Below are positions 9,670-17,889 of a stretch of 64,000 nt of DNA, piece after piece. Numbering within the stretch: the stretch's first letter is position 1; the number at the start of each line of letters is the position of its first letter. The notes below the pieces were generated by a model. It was given only the letters and a program-made list of their open reading frames with translations, ran no database searches and was not told where the DNA came from. Origin of the DNA: CAZFDT01 sp964518335 (GTDB lineage: Bacteria > Planctomycetota > Phycisphaerae > Phycisphaerales > Phycisphaeraceae); the NCBI GenBank assembly GCA_964518335.1, contig CAZFDT010000021.1, forward strand, positions 7,683-71,682, written 5' to 3'. A program made the translations under genes and the position numbers.

Positions 9670-10101
9670 ATGAGCAACGCCATCATCCAGGCCGTCGAAG
9701 AATCCCAGCTCAAGAAGGACCTGCCCAAGCTGACCGTGGGCGACACCGTGGACGTTCACTTCCGCATCATCGAGGGCGAGAAGGAGCGCGTTCAGGTGTT
9801 CAACGGGGTGATCATCAGCATTGCGGGCGAGGGTCTGACGCAGATGGTGACCGTCCGCCGCATTGTCGCCAACGAAGGCGTCGAGCGCACCTTCCCGGTG
9901 CATTCGCCCAAGGTCGCCAAGGTCGAGGTGATCCGTCACGGGCACGTCCGCCGCAGCAAGCTGTATTACCTGCGCGAGCGTGTGGGCAAGCAGCGCCGCC
10001 TGCGCGATCGCCGTCGCGGTCTGGCGAGTCTCGCCCAGGCCCCGGAGGTTCCCGCCGACGAGTCGTCGGCCGTGGAACAGGGCGCCCCGGCCACGGCCTG
10101 A
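9670..10101 (+). CDS. rplS: Ribosomal protein L19 (bL19)
   Basis: Component of the 50S subunit at the 30S-50S interface. The 143-aa product matches bL19 over residues about 8-118: DLPKLTVGDTVDVHFRI, the FNGVIIS strand, RTFPVHSPKVAKVEVIRHG, and the basic segment RRSKLYYLRERVGKQRRLRDR. The last 25 residues are an acidic/Pro-rich extension not needed for the fold. GAGGAG lies at a good distance before the ATG. The usual bacterial neighbours (rpsP, rimM, trmD) are not adjacent here. A strong hairpin follows the stop codon, so it is probably transcribed alone or with its leader. Confidence 0.96.
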   Translation: MSNAIIQAVEESQLKKDLPKLTVGDTVDVHFRIIEGEKERVQVFNGVIISIAGEGLTQMVTVRRIVANEGVERTFPVHSPKVAKVEVIRHGHVRRSKLYYLRERVGKQRRLRDRRRGLASLAQAPEVPADESSAVEQGAPATA

Positions 10102-10135
10102 CCTTTCGCCCCCGCCGCACGCCGTCACGTGCAGG

Positions 10136-10176
10136 AACCGCAGGAACCCCTCCGATCACGATCGGTTCCTGCGGTT
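10136..10176 (+). terminator. Terminator-like hairpin after rplS
   Basis: Perfect 13-bp stem: AACCGCAGGAACC (10136-10148) pairs with GGTTCCTGCGGTT (10164-10176), 15-nt loop, followed by a short T-rich run (TGTTTT). It lies 35 bp after the rplS stop and ends 28 bp before lysS. Confidence 0.7.
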
Positions 10177-10189
10177 GCTGTGTTTTCGG

Positions 10190-10195
10190 TAGGAT
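10190..10195 (+). promoter_or_regulatory. -10-like box close to the lysS start
   Basis: TAGGAT ends 9 nt before the lysS ATG, and no clear Shine-Dalgarno sequence lies between them. The -35 region is weak. This suggests a leaderless or nearly leaderless lysS mRNA. Confidence 0.35.
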
Positions 10196-10204
10196 CATCG
10201 GCCC

Positions 10205-11770
10205 ATGAGCGCAACCCCTCAGGACAGTTCGCCTGGCGGCGCCGACCTCGTCGCCGACCGTCGCCGCAAACTCGCCCGTCTCCGCGACGAGTTGGGGCTG
10301 GATCCATACGGGCAGCGCGTCGATGGCCTGATGAGCATCGCCTCCGCCCGTGATGCGTATGACCCCGCCGCCGACGCCGCGTTCAAGGCCGACGGCACAA
10401 AAGACGACCGGCCGGCCGCGGCGATTGCGGGGCGCATCGTGCTCCATCGCGATTCGGGCAAGCTCGTGTTCATGAAGCTGCGCGACGCCAGCGGCGACGT
10501 GCAGGTGGCGGTGAGCAAGGCCGCGGTCGATGAGCAGAGCTTCGCGCTCGCCAAGCTCGCCGACCTGGGCGACATCGCCGTGGCCAGCGGACGGATGGGC
10601 ACGACGAAGACCGGCGAGGTCACGGTCTGGTCGTCTACCACGACACCCGACACCCGACACCCGACACCCGCTTTTCAGATCGCCACCAAGTCCCTCGCAC
10701 CGCCCCCGGAGAAGTTTCACGGGCTGTCGGACCCCGAGCTGCGCTACCGCAAGCGCTACGTCGATCTGTACGCCAACCCCGACGTGATGCAGACGATGCA
10801 ACTCCGCATCCGCATCATCGAAGAGATCCGCGCCTACTTCCGGGGGCGCGGGTTCCTGGAGGTCGAAACGCCGATGCTCCAGCCGATCCACGGTGGGGCG
10901 GCGGCGCGGCCGTTCGTCACCCACCACAACGCCCTGGACACCAGGCTGTACCTGCGCATCGCACCCGAGCTGTATCTGAAGCGCCTGCTCGTCGGCGGCA
11001 TGCCCAAGGTCTTCGAGATCAACCGCAACTTCCGCAACGAAGGCATCAGCCCCCGCCACAACCCCGAGTTCACCATGCTCGAAGCCTACGAGGCCTTCGG
11101 CTCCTGGGAAACCATGGCCGACCTCGTCGAGGACATGGTCTGCACCGTGGCGATGAACGTGCTGGGCACGCTCAAGATCGAACACAAGAACGAAGCCGGC
11201 GAAGTGACACGCACGATCAACCTGCAACGCCCGTGGCGGCGCGTGTCGATGGTCGATCTCGTTGCCGAACGCACGGGCTGGCGATTCGGCAAGCAGACAC
11301 TAACACCACAACAGATCGATGATCTGCGCGTGGCGAATCGCGGCAAGGACCTCAAACTCGACGGCACCGCGCCCGAACAGCTCGTCGAGGTGTACGAGAA
11401 GCTCGTCGAGCCCACACTCATCGACCCGACGTTTGTCACCCACGTGCCCAGCGTGTGCATCCCGCTCGCGCGTGAGAACAAGGCCGACCCGTTCTTCGCC
11501 GACGTGTACGAGCTGGCGATCAACGGCGTCGAGATCAGCCCCGGCTACAGCGAACTCAACGATCCCGACGTGCAGGAGCGCCACTTCCGCCACCAGGTGG
11601 GCGACCGCGAGGAGCAGCAGAAGGTCGATGAAGACTTCCTCGAAGCCCTCCGCGTCGGTATGCCCCCCGCCGGCGGCATGGGCCTGGGCATCGACCGCCT
11701 CGTCATGATGCTCACCGGCGCCACGAGCATCCGCGACGTGATCCTGTTCCCGTTGATGAAGCCGTTGTAA
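10205..11770 (+). CDS. lysS: Lysyl-tRNA synthetase, class II
   Basis: Charges tRNA-Lys with lysine in the cytoplasm. The 521-aa product has the N-terminal OB-fold anticodon-binding domain (about residues 70-165, GRIVLHRDSGKLVFMKLRD) and a class II catalytic domain: LRYRKRYVDL, motif 2 near residue 270 (FEINRNFRNEGIS then HNPEFTMLE), and motif 3 near 490 (GMGLGIDRLVM). Between the OB-fold and the catalytic domain there is an extra loop (TTTPDTRHPTPAF) encoded by a heptameric tandem repeat (10641-10668) that most LysRS lack. The gene is flanked by a hairpin upstream and a long inverted repeat downstream, so it is probably its own transcription unit. Confidence 0.97.
   Translation: MSATPQDSSPGGADLVADRRRKLARLRDELGLDPYGQRVDGLMSIASARDAYDPAADAAFKADGTKDDRPAAAIAGRIVLHRDSGKLVFMKLRDASGDVQVAVSKAAVDEQSFALAKLADLGDIAVASGRMGTTKTGEVTVWSSTTTPDTRHPTPAFQIATKSLAPPPEKFHGLSDPELRYRKRYVDLYANPDVMQTMQLRIRIIEEIRAYFRGRGFLEVETPMLQPIHGGAAARPFVTHHNALDTRLYLRIAPELYLKRLLVGGMPKVFEINRNFRNEGISPRHNPEFTMLEAYEAFGSWETMADLVEDMVCTVAMNVLGTLKIEHKNEAGEVTRTINLQRPWRRVSMVDLVAERTGWRFGKQTLTPQQIDDLRVANRGKDLKLDGTAPEQLVEVYEKLVEPTLIDPTFVTHVPSVCIPLARENKADPFFADVYELAINGVEISPGYSELNDPDVQERHFRHQVGDREEQQKVDEDFLEALRVGMPPAGGMGLGIDRLVMMLTGATSIRDVILFPLMKPL
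10641..10668 (+). repeat. Four tandem CGACACC heptamers inside lysS
   Basis: Four perfect 7-bp units in the coding sequence, giving the loop residues TTPDTRHPTP. The heptamer is not a multiple of three, so units are read in different frames. Gain or loss of one unit would frameshift lysS; three units would keep frame. Confidence 0.85.
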
Positions 11771-11837
11771 AGCCGCGACCATTGGTCGCGCCGATGTATC
11801 ACGGGCGTCCGAGCGCGACCAATGGTCGCGGCTTTAC
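11767..11837. repeat. 24-bp perfect inverted repeat between lysS and the ABC permease
   Basis: The arms (11767-11790 and 11814-11837) are exact reverse complements around a 23-nt spacer. Each arm also contains the internal palindrome GCGACCATTGGTCGC. The left arm begins inside the lysS stop codon and the right arm ends 9 bp before the next ATG. It could end lysS transcription or be a mobile palindromic unit. Confidence 0.85.
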
Positions 11838-11846
11838 ACCACACGC

Positions 11847-13277
11847 ATGTACAAACTCCTGCTCATCCTCAAGTACCTCCGCCGCAAGCTCGCGCCGATG
11901 TTCGCCGCGTCGGCGGTGATGCTCTGCACGATGATGGTCATCATCGTGGTGAGCGTGATGGGGGGGTTCCTGGAAATGATGCGCTCTGCGGCGCAGCGGC
12001 TGACGGGGGATATCACGGTGATGGCCGACTATAGGGGCTTTGGGCATTACGAGGCGTTGCTGGCGGAGCTGCGGGCGCTGCCGCAGGTCGCGGCGGCGAC
12101 GCCGGTGATGCGCTCGCCGGGCATGGCCAAGTTCGAGGACCCGTTCTATGGCGGCGACAGCGTCCGACTCGTCGAGGTGGTGGGCATCCGTCCGGCGGAA
12201 CTCGACGCGATCATCGGCTATGAGAGCACGCTCTACTGGACCATCGACCACGTGCGCGACCGCTTCGGCGACGCCGCGGTCATCGACCCGCGACAACACG
12301 GCATGTCGCTGCGGCCGCCCGACAACTGGGGGCACGGCCCGGAGATGCGTGGCATCGTGCCCGGCATCGAGCTCAGCCCCAGCAACGCCCGCGACGCGCA
12401 GGGTCAGTACCGCCTGAGCAACAGCAGCCTGGGCATGGAGGCGGCGATCACGGTTGTGCCGGTGACGCAGAAGGGCGGGCTGATCGAGCCGCGCAGCGCC
12501 CGGTTCGCCGTGGTCAACGAGTTCAAGAGCGGGCTGTACGACATCGACGCACAGCGCGTGTACGTGCCGTTCGACTCACTGCAGCAGATGCTGGCGATGG
12601 GTGAGAGCGAGGGGATCGATCCGCAGACAGGCGAGCCGACGGGTCAGGCGATTCCCGCGCGGACGACGGAGATCATGCTCAAGGGCCGGACCGGCGTGGC
12701 GCTGGACGACTTGGAGTTGGCGGTGCGTCAGACGTGCGCGGCGTTCTACGATCGCCACGCCGGCGAGGTTCCGTTTCTTATGACGCAGACGTGGATGCAG
12801 CGCCATGCCGTGCTGCTCTCGGCGGTACAGAATGAAAAGGGCCTCATCACGTTCCTGTTCGCCATCATCGGGTTGGTGAGCGTGGTGATGGTGGCGACGA
12901 CGTTCTACATGATCGTGCTGGAGAAGACGCGAGACATCGGCATTCTGCGAGCGCTGGGCGCGTCGCGCACCGGTATCGCCAGCATTTTCCTGGGCTACGG
13001 CCTGGCGATCGGGACCGTCGGGTCACTGCTGGGCCTGGCCATTGGCGTCGGCATCGTCACCAACCTCAACGCCATCCAGGACGCCATCCACGCCCTCACC
13101 GGCTGGCGCATGTGGGACCCGCAGATCTACTACTTCGACCGCATCCCCAGCGATGTCGATCCCGTCGAGGCGACGTGGATCGTCGTGCTCGCCATCGTCA
13201 GCAGCGTCGCCGGCGCCCTGATCCCGGCGATTCTCGCATCGCGACTCGATCCGGTCGAGGCGCTGCGGTACGAGTGA
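11847..13277 (+). CDS. LolC/LolE-like ABC transporter permease
   Basis: Inner-membrane permease of 476 aa, MacB/FtsX superfamily, of the kind that releases lipoproteins or other substrates from the inner membrane. An N-terminal transmembrane helix (about residues 18-42) is followed by a large periplasmic domain (about 45-320) and three C-terminal helices (about 325-350, 385-410, 440-465). EKTRDIGILRALGASRTGI after the second helix is typical of FtsX domains. The ATPase partner follows 53 bp downstream, across the inverted repeats at 13287-13377. Only one permease is seen here, so the transporter is probably a homodimer. Confidence 0.88.
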   Translation: MYKLLLILKYLRRKLAPMFAASAVMLCTMMVIIVVSVMGGFLEMMRSAAQRLTGDITVMADYRGFGHYEALLAELRALPQVAAATPVMRSPGMAKFEDPFYGGDSVRLVEVVGIRPAELDAIIGYESTLYWTIDHVRDRFGDAAVIDPRQHGMSLRPPDNWGHGPEMRGIVPGIELSPSNARDAQGQYRLSNSSLGMEAAITVVPVTQKGGLIEPRSARFAVVNEFKSGLYDIDAQRVYVPFDSLQQMLAMGESEGIDPQTGEPTGQAIPARTTEIMLKGRTGVALDDLELAVRQTCAAFYDRHAGEVPFLMTQTWMQRHAVLLSAVQNEKGLITFLFAIIGLVSVVMVATTFYMIVLEKTRDIGILRALGASRTGIASIFLGYGLAIGTVGSLLGLAIGVGIVTNLNAIQDAIHALTGWRMWDPQIYYFDRIPSDVDPVEATWIVVLAIVSSVAGALIPAILASRLDPVEALRYE

Positions 13278-13286
13278 GATGCAATG

Positions 13287-13377
13287 TTTGATGTCTGATG
13301 TCTAATGTCTGATGTAAAGGCAACGTGATCATGACCGCGATATCCGACACATCAGACATCAAACATCAGACATCAGA
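13287..13377. repeat. Heptamer arrays forming an inverted repeat around the lolD-like start codon
   Basis: The left arm (13287-13315) consists of TGATGTC-type heptamers. The right arm (13349-13377) consists of the complementary ATCAGAC-type heptamers. The 29-nt arms pair with three mismatches by my alignment. The 33-nt loop carries AAAGG and the ATG of the ATPase gene, and the right arm is translated as residues 7-16 of that protein. The folded mRNA would present or hide the ribosome-binding site. Confidence 0.85.
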
Positions 13378-14077
13378 CATTCTGCGCGTCGCCAACCTCC
13401 ACAAACGCTACCGCATGGGCGGCGAGTCGCTGCACGTGCTTCGCGGCGTCGATCTGGCGGTGCGCGAGGGCGAGTGGCTGGCGATCCTCGGGGCGTCGGG
13501 GTCGGGCAAGAGCACGCTGCTGCACTTGATCGGCGGGCTGGACACGCCCAACGATGGGTCGGTGGTGTTTCGCGGCGAGAACGTGTTCAAGGCGGGGGCG
13601 GCGCGCGTGGATCGCTATCGGAACGGCGACGTGGGCTTTGTGTTTCAATTCTACCATCTGCTGCCCGAGCTCAGCGCGGTGGAGAATGTGCTGGTGTCGT
13701 CGATGATCGGGACGTCGGCGTTGACCTGGCCTGGCCGGCGCGCGGCGCGGCGGGGCCGGGCGGTGGAGCTGCTGACGCGCATCGGGCTAAGCGAGCGGCT
13801 TCGTCATCGGCCGGCCAAACTCTCCGGAGGCGAGCGGCAGCGCGTCGCCATCGCGCGGGCCCTCATGAACGAGCCGGCGCTGCTCCTGGCCGACGAGCCG
13901 ACGGGCAACCTCGACGCCGACACGGGCGGGCAGATCCTCAACGTGCTGCGCGACATTCACGCCCGTGGGCAGACGATCATCATGGTCACGCACGACGAGC
14001 GCATCGCCGCCGCGGCGGACCGGCAGGTGCGGCTGGAGCGCGGGCAACTGGTCACATCGGCCCAAGCCGCGGGCTGA
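13331..14077 (+). CDS. LolD-like ABC transporter ATP-binding protein
   Basis: Cytoplasmic ATPase partner of the preceding permease, 248 aa. Walker A GASGSGKST is at residues 54-62, the Q-loop at FVFQFYHLLPELSAVENV, the signature at LSGGERQRVAIARAL and Walker B at LLLADEPTGNLD, with a switch His in VTHDERIA. The layout fits the LolD/MacB ATPase group. A GTG six bases upstream is also in frame; ATG 13331 has AAAGG at the right distance. The first 16 residues (TAISDTSDIKHQTSD) come largely from the repeat and have no counterpart in the family. The stop codon lies inside a dispersed palindromic repeat. Confidence 0.9.
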   Translation: MTAISDTSDIKHQTSDILRVANLHKRYRMGGESLHVLRGVDLAVREGEWLAILGASGSGKSTLLHLIGGLDTPNDGSVVFRGENVFKAGAARVDRYRNGDVGFVFQFYHLLPELSAVENVLVSSMIGTSALTWPGRRAARRGRAVELLTRIGLSERLRHRPAKLSGGERQRVAIARALMNEPALLLADEPTGNLDADTGGQILNVLRDIHARGQTIIMVTHDERIAAAADRQVRLERGQLVTSAQAAG

Positions 14078-14101
14078 GCCACTTGGGGCGAAGCCCCGGA
14101 T
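14064..14101 (+). repeat. Dispersed palindromic repeat, copy A
   Basis: Starts with AAGCCGCGGGCTGAG and ends with GCGAAGCCCCGGAT. It covers the stop codon of the ABC ATPase gene. Related copies lie at 48235-48274 (inverted), 55464-55497, 38403-38475 and 21688-21745. Confidence 0.75.
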
Positions 14102-14118
14102 AGGAAGTGCCATACCCC

Positions 14119-16380
14119 ATGATCCGGGAACGAACGAACATCGATCCACAGGTCCATGACGTGCTGCAGCGCGTCTGGGGATATGACACGCTGCGCCCGC
14201 TGCAGGCGGAGGCGATCCAGGCGGGGCTGTCGCAGCGCGACGCGCTGGTGGTGATGCCCACGGGCGGGGGCAAGAGTCTGTGTTACCAGGTCCCGCCGCT
14301 GGTGGCGAACCGCACCGACGTGGTGGTGTCGCCGCTGATCGCGCTGATGAAGGACCAGGTCGATGGCCTGCGGCAGCTCGGGTATCCTGCGGCGGCGCTG
14401 CACAGCAATCTCACGGCTCCCGAGCGTCAGGCGACCGAGCGCGGCATCCGCAGCGGCGAGTTCAAGCTCATCTTCGTCGCGCCCGAGCGGCTGGTGACGC
14501 CGTGGTTCCTCGAGACCGTCGATCGCCTGGGCATCCACGCCATCGCGGTCGATGAGGCTCACTGCATCAGCCAGTGGGGCCACGACTTCCGGCCCGAGTA
14601 TCGCCAGCTCGCCGTGCTGCGCGAGCGTTTTTCGGGCGCGAGCATCCATGCCTACACCGCCACCGCCACGCCGCGGGTCCGCGAGGACATCATTGGTCAA
14701 CTGCAACTGCGCGATCCGCTGGTGCTGGTGGGGACATTCGATCGGCCGAACCTGACCTACCGCATCCTGCCGCAGGTCGATCGCCAGCAGCAGGTCGCCG
14801 ACGTGCTGCGGCGGCACGAGCGCGAGGCGGCGATTGTGTATTGCCTCAGCCGCGCCGACACGGAGTCGCTGGCCCTGACGCTGCGAGCCTGGGACATCAA
14901 GGCCGAGCACTACCACGCGGGGATGCCCCCGGAAGAACGACGCGCCACGCAAGAGCGCTTCGCCAGCGAAGAGACCGACGTGGTGGTGGCGACGATCGCC
15001 TTCGGGATGGGCATCGATCGCGGCAACGTGCGGGCGGTGGTGCATGCGTGCCTGCCCAAGAGCATCGAGAATTACCAGCAGGAAACCGGTCGCGCGGGGC
15101 GCGACGGACTGCCCGCCGAGTGCGTCCTGTTCTACTCGCAGGCCGACGTGATGCGTCTGGAACGGCTGATCATGAAGAGCGCCGCCGACGCCAAGGACCA
15201 GGCCAAGGCGGCGGCCAACGTGCCCGTGCAGCTCGAACTGCTCAACCGAATGCAGCGTTTCGCCACGGCGACGACCTGCCGGCACCAGTTGCTGTCGGAA
15301 TACTTCGGCCAGGCATACACGAAAGCTGATTCCGAGGGATGCGGCGCATGCGACGTGTGCCTGGGCGAAGTCGAAGGCGTCGAAGACTCGACCGTCACGG
15401 CGCAGAAGATCCTCTCGTGCGTCGCCCGCGTGCAGCAGCGCTTCGGCGTCGGTCACGTCGTCGAGGTGCTTGTCGGCGCCCAGACGCAGCGCATCGGCGA
15501 TTTCAGGCACGATCGGCTTTCGACGTACGGCCTGCTGCGCGATATGCCGCGCAAGGCGATTCAGAGCTACGTCTATCAACTGCTCGACCAGGGCCTGCTG
15601 TCGCGCAGCGAGGGCGATCGTCCGGTGCTGCTGCTCAACGATGAATCGTGGCAGGTGCTCAAAGGCCAGCGGCGGGTGAACCTGGTGCGGCCGAAGGCGG
15701 AGCTGGCGCGGACGCGAGTGAAGGCAGACTTCCCCGAGGTCGAGGACGAGCAGGGGGCGGAGCCGCGCGATGTGTGGGAGGGTGTGGACCGCGATCTGTT
15801 CGAGCACCTGCGGGAGGTGCGGCGGGGCATTGCCACGGAGCAGGCGGTGCCGGCGTATGTGGTGTTCAACGATCGCACGCTGATCGACCTGGCGAGGGTG
15901 CGGCCGACGTCGGCGTCGCTGTTCGGGCGCATCCACGGCGTGGGCGAGCGCAAGCAACTGGCGTATGGCGACCGCATGATCGAGGAGATACGAGCTTACT
16001 GCAGCGAGCGCGGCGTGGCGACCGACGTGCCGGCGCCGGGCCTGTCCGCGCCGCCGCGGCCGCGCAAGGCGGAGAAGATCAACGCGGCACGTCAGCTCGC
16101 CGAGCAGTGCTTTGCCCAAGGCCACGGCATCGACGACGTCGTGCGTCAAACCGGCCGCGCCCGCAGCACGATCTGCGGCTACCTCGCGCAATGGATCGAG
16201 GCGCACGCGCCCGAGTCGATCTCGCCGTGGGTCGATGACGCCACCTACCGCCGCATCACCGACGCCATCAAGCCCGACGATGCGGGCATGAAGCCCCTCT
16301 TCGAACGCCTCAACGGCGAAGTGCCCTACGACTCTATCCGCCTCGTGATCGCCCATCGCACGGCCGGCGGCGGCGGGTAG
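14119..16380 (+). CDS. recQ: ATP-dependent DNA helicase RecQ
   Basis: 3'-5' superfamily 2 helicase for recombination and fork repair, 753 aa. Motif I is MPTGGGKSLCYQ, motif II DEAHCISQWGHDFRPEY, motif VI QETGRAGRDG. The RecQ zinc module is present (CRHQLL...CGACDVC), followed by the RQC winged helix, an HRDC domain (about residues 550-630) and a C-terminal helix-turn-helix (about 645-690, ARQLAEQCFAQGHGIDDVVRQ) seen in longer RecQ forms. The frame also allows GTG 14107; ATG 14119 is preferred because AGGA lies 13 bases upstream and GTG 14107 has no room for a ribosome-binding site. Confidence 0.95.
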   Translation: MIRERTNIDPQVHDVLQRVWGYDTLRPLQAEAIQAGLSQRDALVVMPTGGGKSLCYQVPPLVANRTDVVVSPLIALMKDQVDGLRQLGYPAAALHSNLTAPERQATERGIRSGEFKLIFVAPERLVTPWFLETVDRLGIHAIAVDEAHCISQWGHDFRPEYRQLAVLRERFSGASIHAYTATATPRVREDIIGQLQLRDPLVLVGTFDRPNLTYRILPQVDRQQQVADVLRRHEREAAIVYCLSRADTESLALTLRAWDIKAEHYHAGMPPEERRATQERFASEETDVVVATIAFGMGIDRGNVRAVVHACLPKSIENYQQETGRAGRDGLPAECVLFYSQADVMRLERLIMKSAADAKDQAKAAANVPVQLELLNRMQRFATATTCRHQLLSEYFGQAYTKADSEGCGACDVCLGEVEGVEDSTVTAQKILSCVARVQQRFGVGHVVEVLVGAQTQRIGDFRHDRLSTYGLLRDMPRKAIQSYVYQLLDQGLLSRSEGDRPVLLLNDESWQVLKGQRRVNLVRPKAELARTRVKADFPEVEDEQGAEPRDVWEGVDRDLFEHLREVRRGIATEQAVPAYVVFNDRTLIDLARVRPTSASLFGRIHGVGERKQLAYGDRMIEEIRAYCSERGVATDVPAPGLSAPPRPRKAEKINAARQLAEQCFAQGHGIDDVVRQTGRARSTICGYLAQWIEAHAPESISPWVDDATYRRITDAIKPDDAGMKPLFERLNGEVPYDSIRLVIAHRTAGGGG

Positions 16381-16423
16381 AATCCATGCGGCATGTCGGA
16401 CACACCTCTTTCAGGAGTCGCAC

Positions 16424-16594
16424 ATGAGCAAACTCGTCCTGATCCTGTTGGCGATCTTCCTTCCTCCCGTGGCCGTGGCGCTGGTTGATGGCGTCGGCAA
16501 ACACCTGATCATCAACATTCTCCTGCTGATCGTGACGCTGGGTCTGGGGGCGGTGATCCACGCGCTATGGGTGGTGATGAGCAAGCAGGGGTGA
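16424..16594 (+). CDS. Pmp3/YqaE-family small membrane protein
   Basis: A 56-aa protein with two transmembrane helices (about residues 3-22 and 29-50). It matches the Pmp3/YqaE (UPF0057) family in length and pattern: LLAIFLPPVAVAL, a Gly-containing turn, then NILLLIVTLGLGAVIHALWVV. In yeast and plants such proteins affect membrane potential and salt tolerance; the bacterial role is poorly defined. CAGGAG lies before the ATG. The gene is short and easily missed by length-filtered gene calling. Confidence 0.88.
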   Translation: MSKLVLILLAIFLPPVAVALVDGVGKHLIINILLLIVTLGLGAVIHALWVVMSKQG

Positions 16595-16606
16595 CGGCCA
16601 CGGCGT

Positions 16607-16634
16607 TTGACAGCGGGCCTGTTCAGGCTATTTT
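16607..16634 (+). promoter_or_regulatory. Probable promoter of the phosphoglycerate-dehydrogenase-like gene
   Basis: TTGACA (16607-16612), 16-nt spacer, TATTTT (16629-16634). The predicted start near 16641 leaves a leader of about 150 nt before ATG 16795. Confidence 0.55.
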
Positions 16635-16663
16635 CTGAGCTCCCAGCACGGAGGTCGTCGGTC

Positions 16664-16702
16664 GCGTCCACCCCCGGAAACTTTCCGGAAATCCGGAGAC
16701 GC
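16664..16702 (+). other. Palindromic element in the leader of the dehydrogenase gene
   Basis: GCGTC (16664-16668) and GACGC (16698-16702) bracket the palindrome CCGGAAACTTTCCGG (16674-16688) and a further ATCCGG. One CCCCCGGAA motif lies within. It could be a structured RNA leader or a regulator site; it does not match a riboswitch class that I recognise. Confidence 0.4.
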
Positions 16703-16794
16703 GATGTCAGGAGGGACGTGCTGCACGGTCGAGCGGATGCTCGTCTGGCCGTGTGGCCCGCCCCGCTCGACACAGGCCCGCTTAGGACCCACCG

Positions 16795-17769
16795 ATGAAA
16801 ATCCTGCTCACCACCACCAGTTACCAGGACACGCCCGGCCCGCACCACGAACTGCTCGCCTCGTCGGGCCACGAGGTGACGCGCGCCCGCGGCCCGCTCA
16901 CCGAGGCGCAGATACTCGAGTTGATCGCGTCCGGGGGCGGGTTCGACGGCCTGCTCAACGGCGACGACCACATCACCGCCAAGGTCATCGACGCTGCACT
17001 TGCCGCCCCCCGGAAGCTGCGGGTCATCGCCAAGTACGGCATCGGGCTCGACTCCATCGACGTCAAGCACGCCACCGCCAAGAAGATTCCCGTGCTCTTC
17101 ACGCCCGGCGTCAACCACACGACCGTCGCCGAGCACACCTTCGGGCTGATGATCGCGCTGGTGAAGCACTTCTGGCCGCATCTGCGCTCGACCAAGGAGG
17201 GCGGGTGGAAGCGGATCACCGGCAACGAGCTGTACGGCAAGACGATCGCGGTGCTGGGCGTCGGCCGCATCGGCAAAGAGGTCATCAAGCGGGCCGCGGC
17301 GTTCGACATGAAGCCGGTGGGCTTCGACCTCTACTGGGACGACGCCTTTGCGAAGCAGTACAACGTGAGGCGCGCCGCCACCGCCGACGAGGCGATCCAG
17401 GGCGCGGACGTGGTGTCGCTGCACATGAACCTCGACGACAGCAACCGGGGCTTCATCAACAAGGCCCGCATGGCGAAGATGAAGAAGGGCGCGATCGTGA
17501 TCAATACGGCGCGCGGCGGCCTGGTGAACGAGGCCGACGTCGCCGAAGCGTGCAAGGCCGGGCAACTCGGCGGCTACGGCACCGACGTGCTGGACAAGGA
17601 GCCGCCCGCCGCCGACCATGTCTTCCGCGGGATCGACAACATCATCGTCACGCCGCACGTGGGCAGCCGCACCTTCGAGAGCGTCGAGCGCCAGGCCATG
17701 CGGGCGACACTGAACCTGCTCAACTACCTCAAAGGCGACAGCGATTTCATCCAGGCGAACAAGTGGTAA
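16795..17769 (+). CDS. D-2-hydroxyacid dehydrogenase, phosphoglycerate-dehydrogenase-like
   Basis: NAD-dependent oxidoreductase of 324 aa. The substrate domain and Rossmann domain are complete: GVGRIG nucleotide motif near residue 161, NTARGGLV with the catalytic Arg, the Glu in DVLDKEPP, and the catalytic His in TPHVGS. The best family fit is SerA-type 3-phosphoglycerate dehydrogenase (first step of serine synthesis), but it lacks the C-terminal ACT or intervening regulatory domains of full SerA, so serine feedback is not expected and another 2-hydroxyacid substrate is possible. AGGA lies 8 bases before the ATG. Confidence 0.88.
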   Translation: MKILLTTTSYQDTPGPHHELLASSGHEVTRARGPLTEAQILELIASGGGFDGLLNGDDHITAKVIDAALAAPRKLRVIAKYGIGLDSIDVKHATAKKIPVLFTPGVNHTTVAEHTFGLMIALVKHFWPHLRSTKEGGWKRITGNELYGKTIAVLGVGRIGKEVIKRAAAFDMKPVGFDLYWDDAFAKQYNVRRAATADEAIQGADVVSLHMNLDDSNRGFINKARMAKMKKGAIVINTARGGLVNEADVAEACKAGQLGGYGTDVLDKEPPAADHVFRGIDNIIVTPHVGSRTFESVERQAMRATLNLLNYLKGDSDFIQANKW

Positions 17770-17889
17770 GCGTGCTCGGGTGTAGAATGCCCCATGATGC
17801 GAGGTCGCGGCTCAACATCGCAGGCTGCGGAGCAGGAGCCTTACGCAACGTGGGTTTCCCGGGGCCTTGCGATTCATCGGGCGCTCTAT

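Noticed and set aside
9270..10208. Open frame covering the rplS leader and rplS in another frame
   Set aside because: Arg/Gly-rich without domains; rplS is unambiguous in a different frame.
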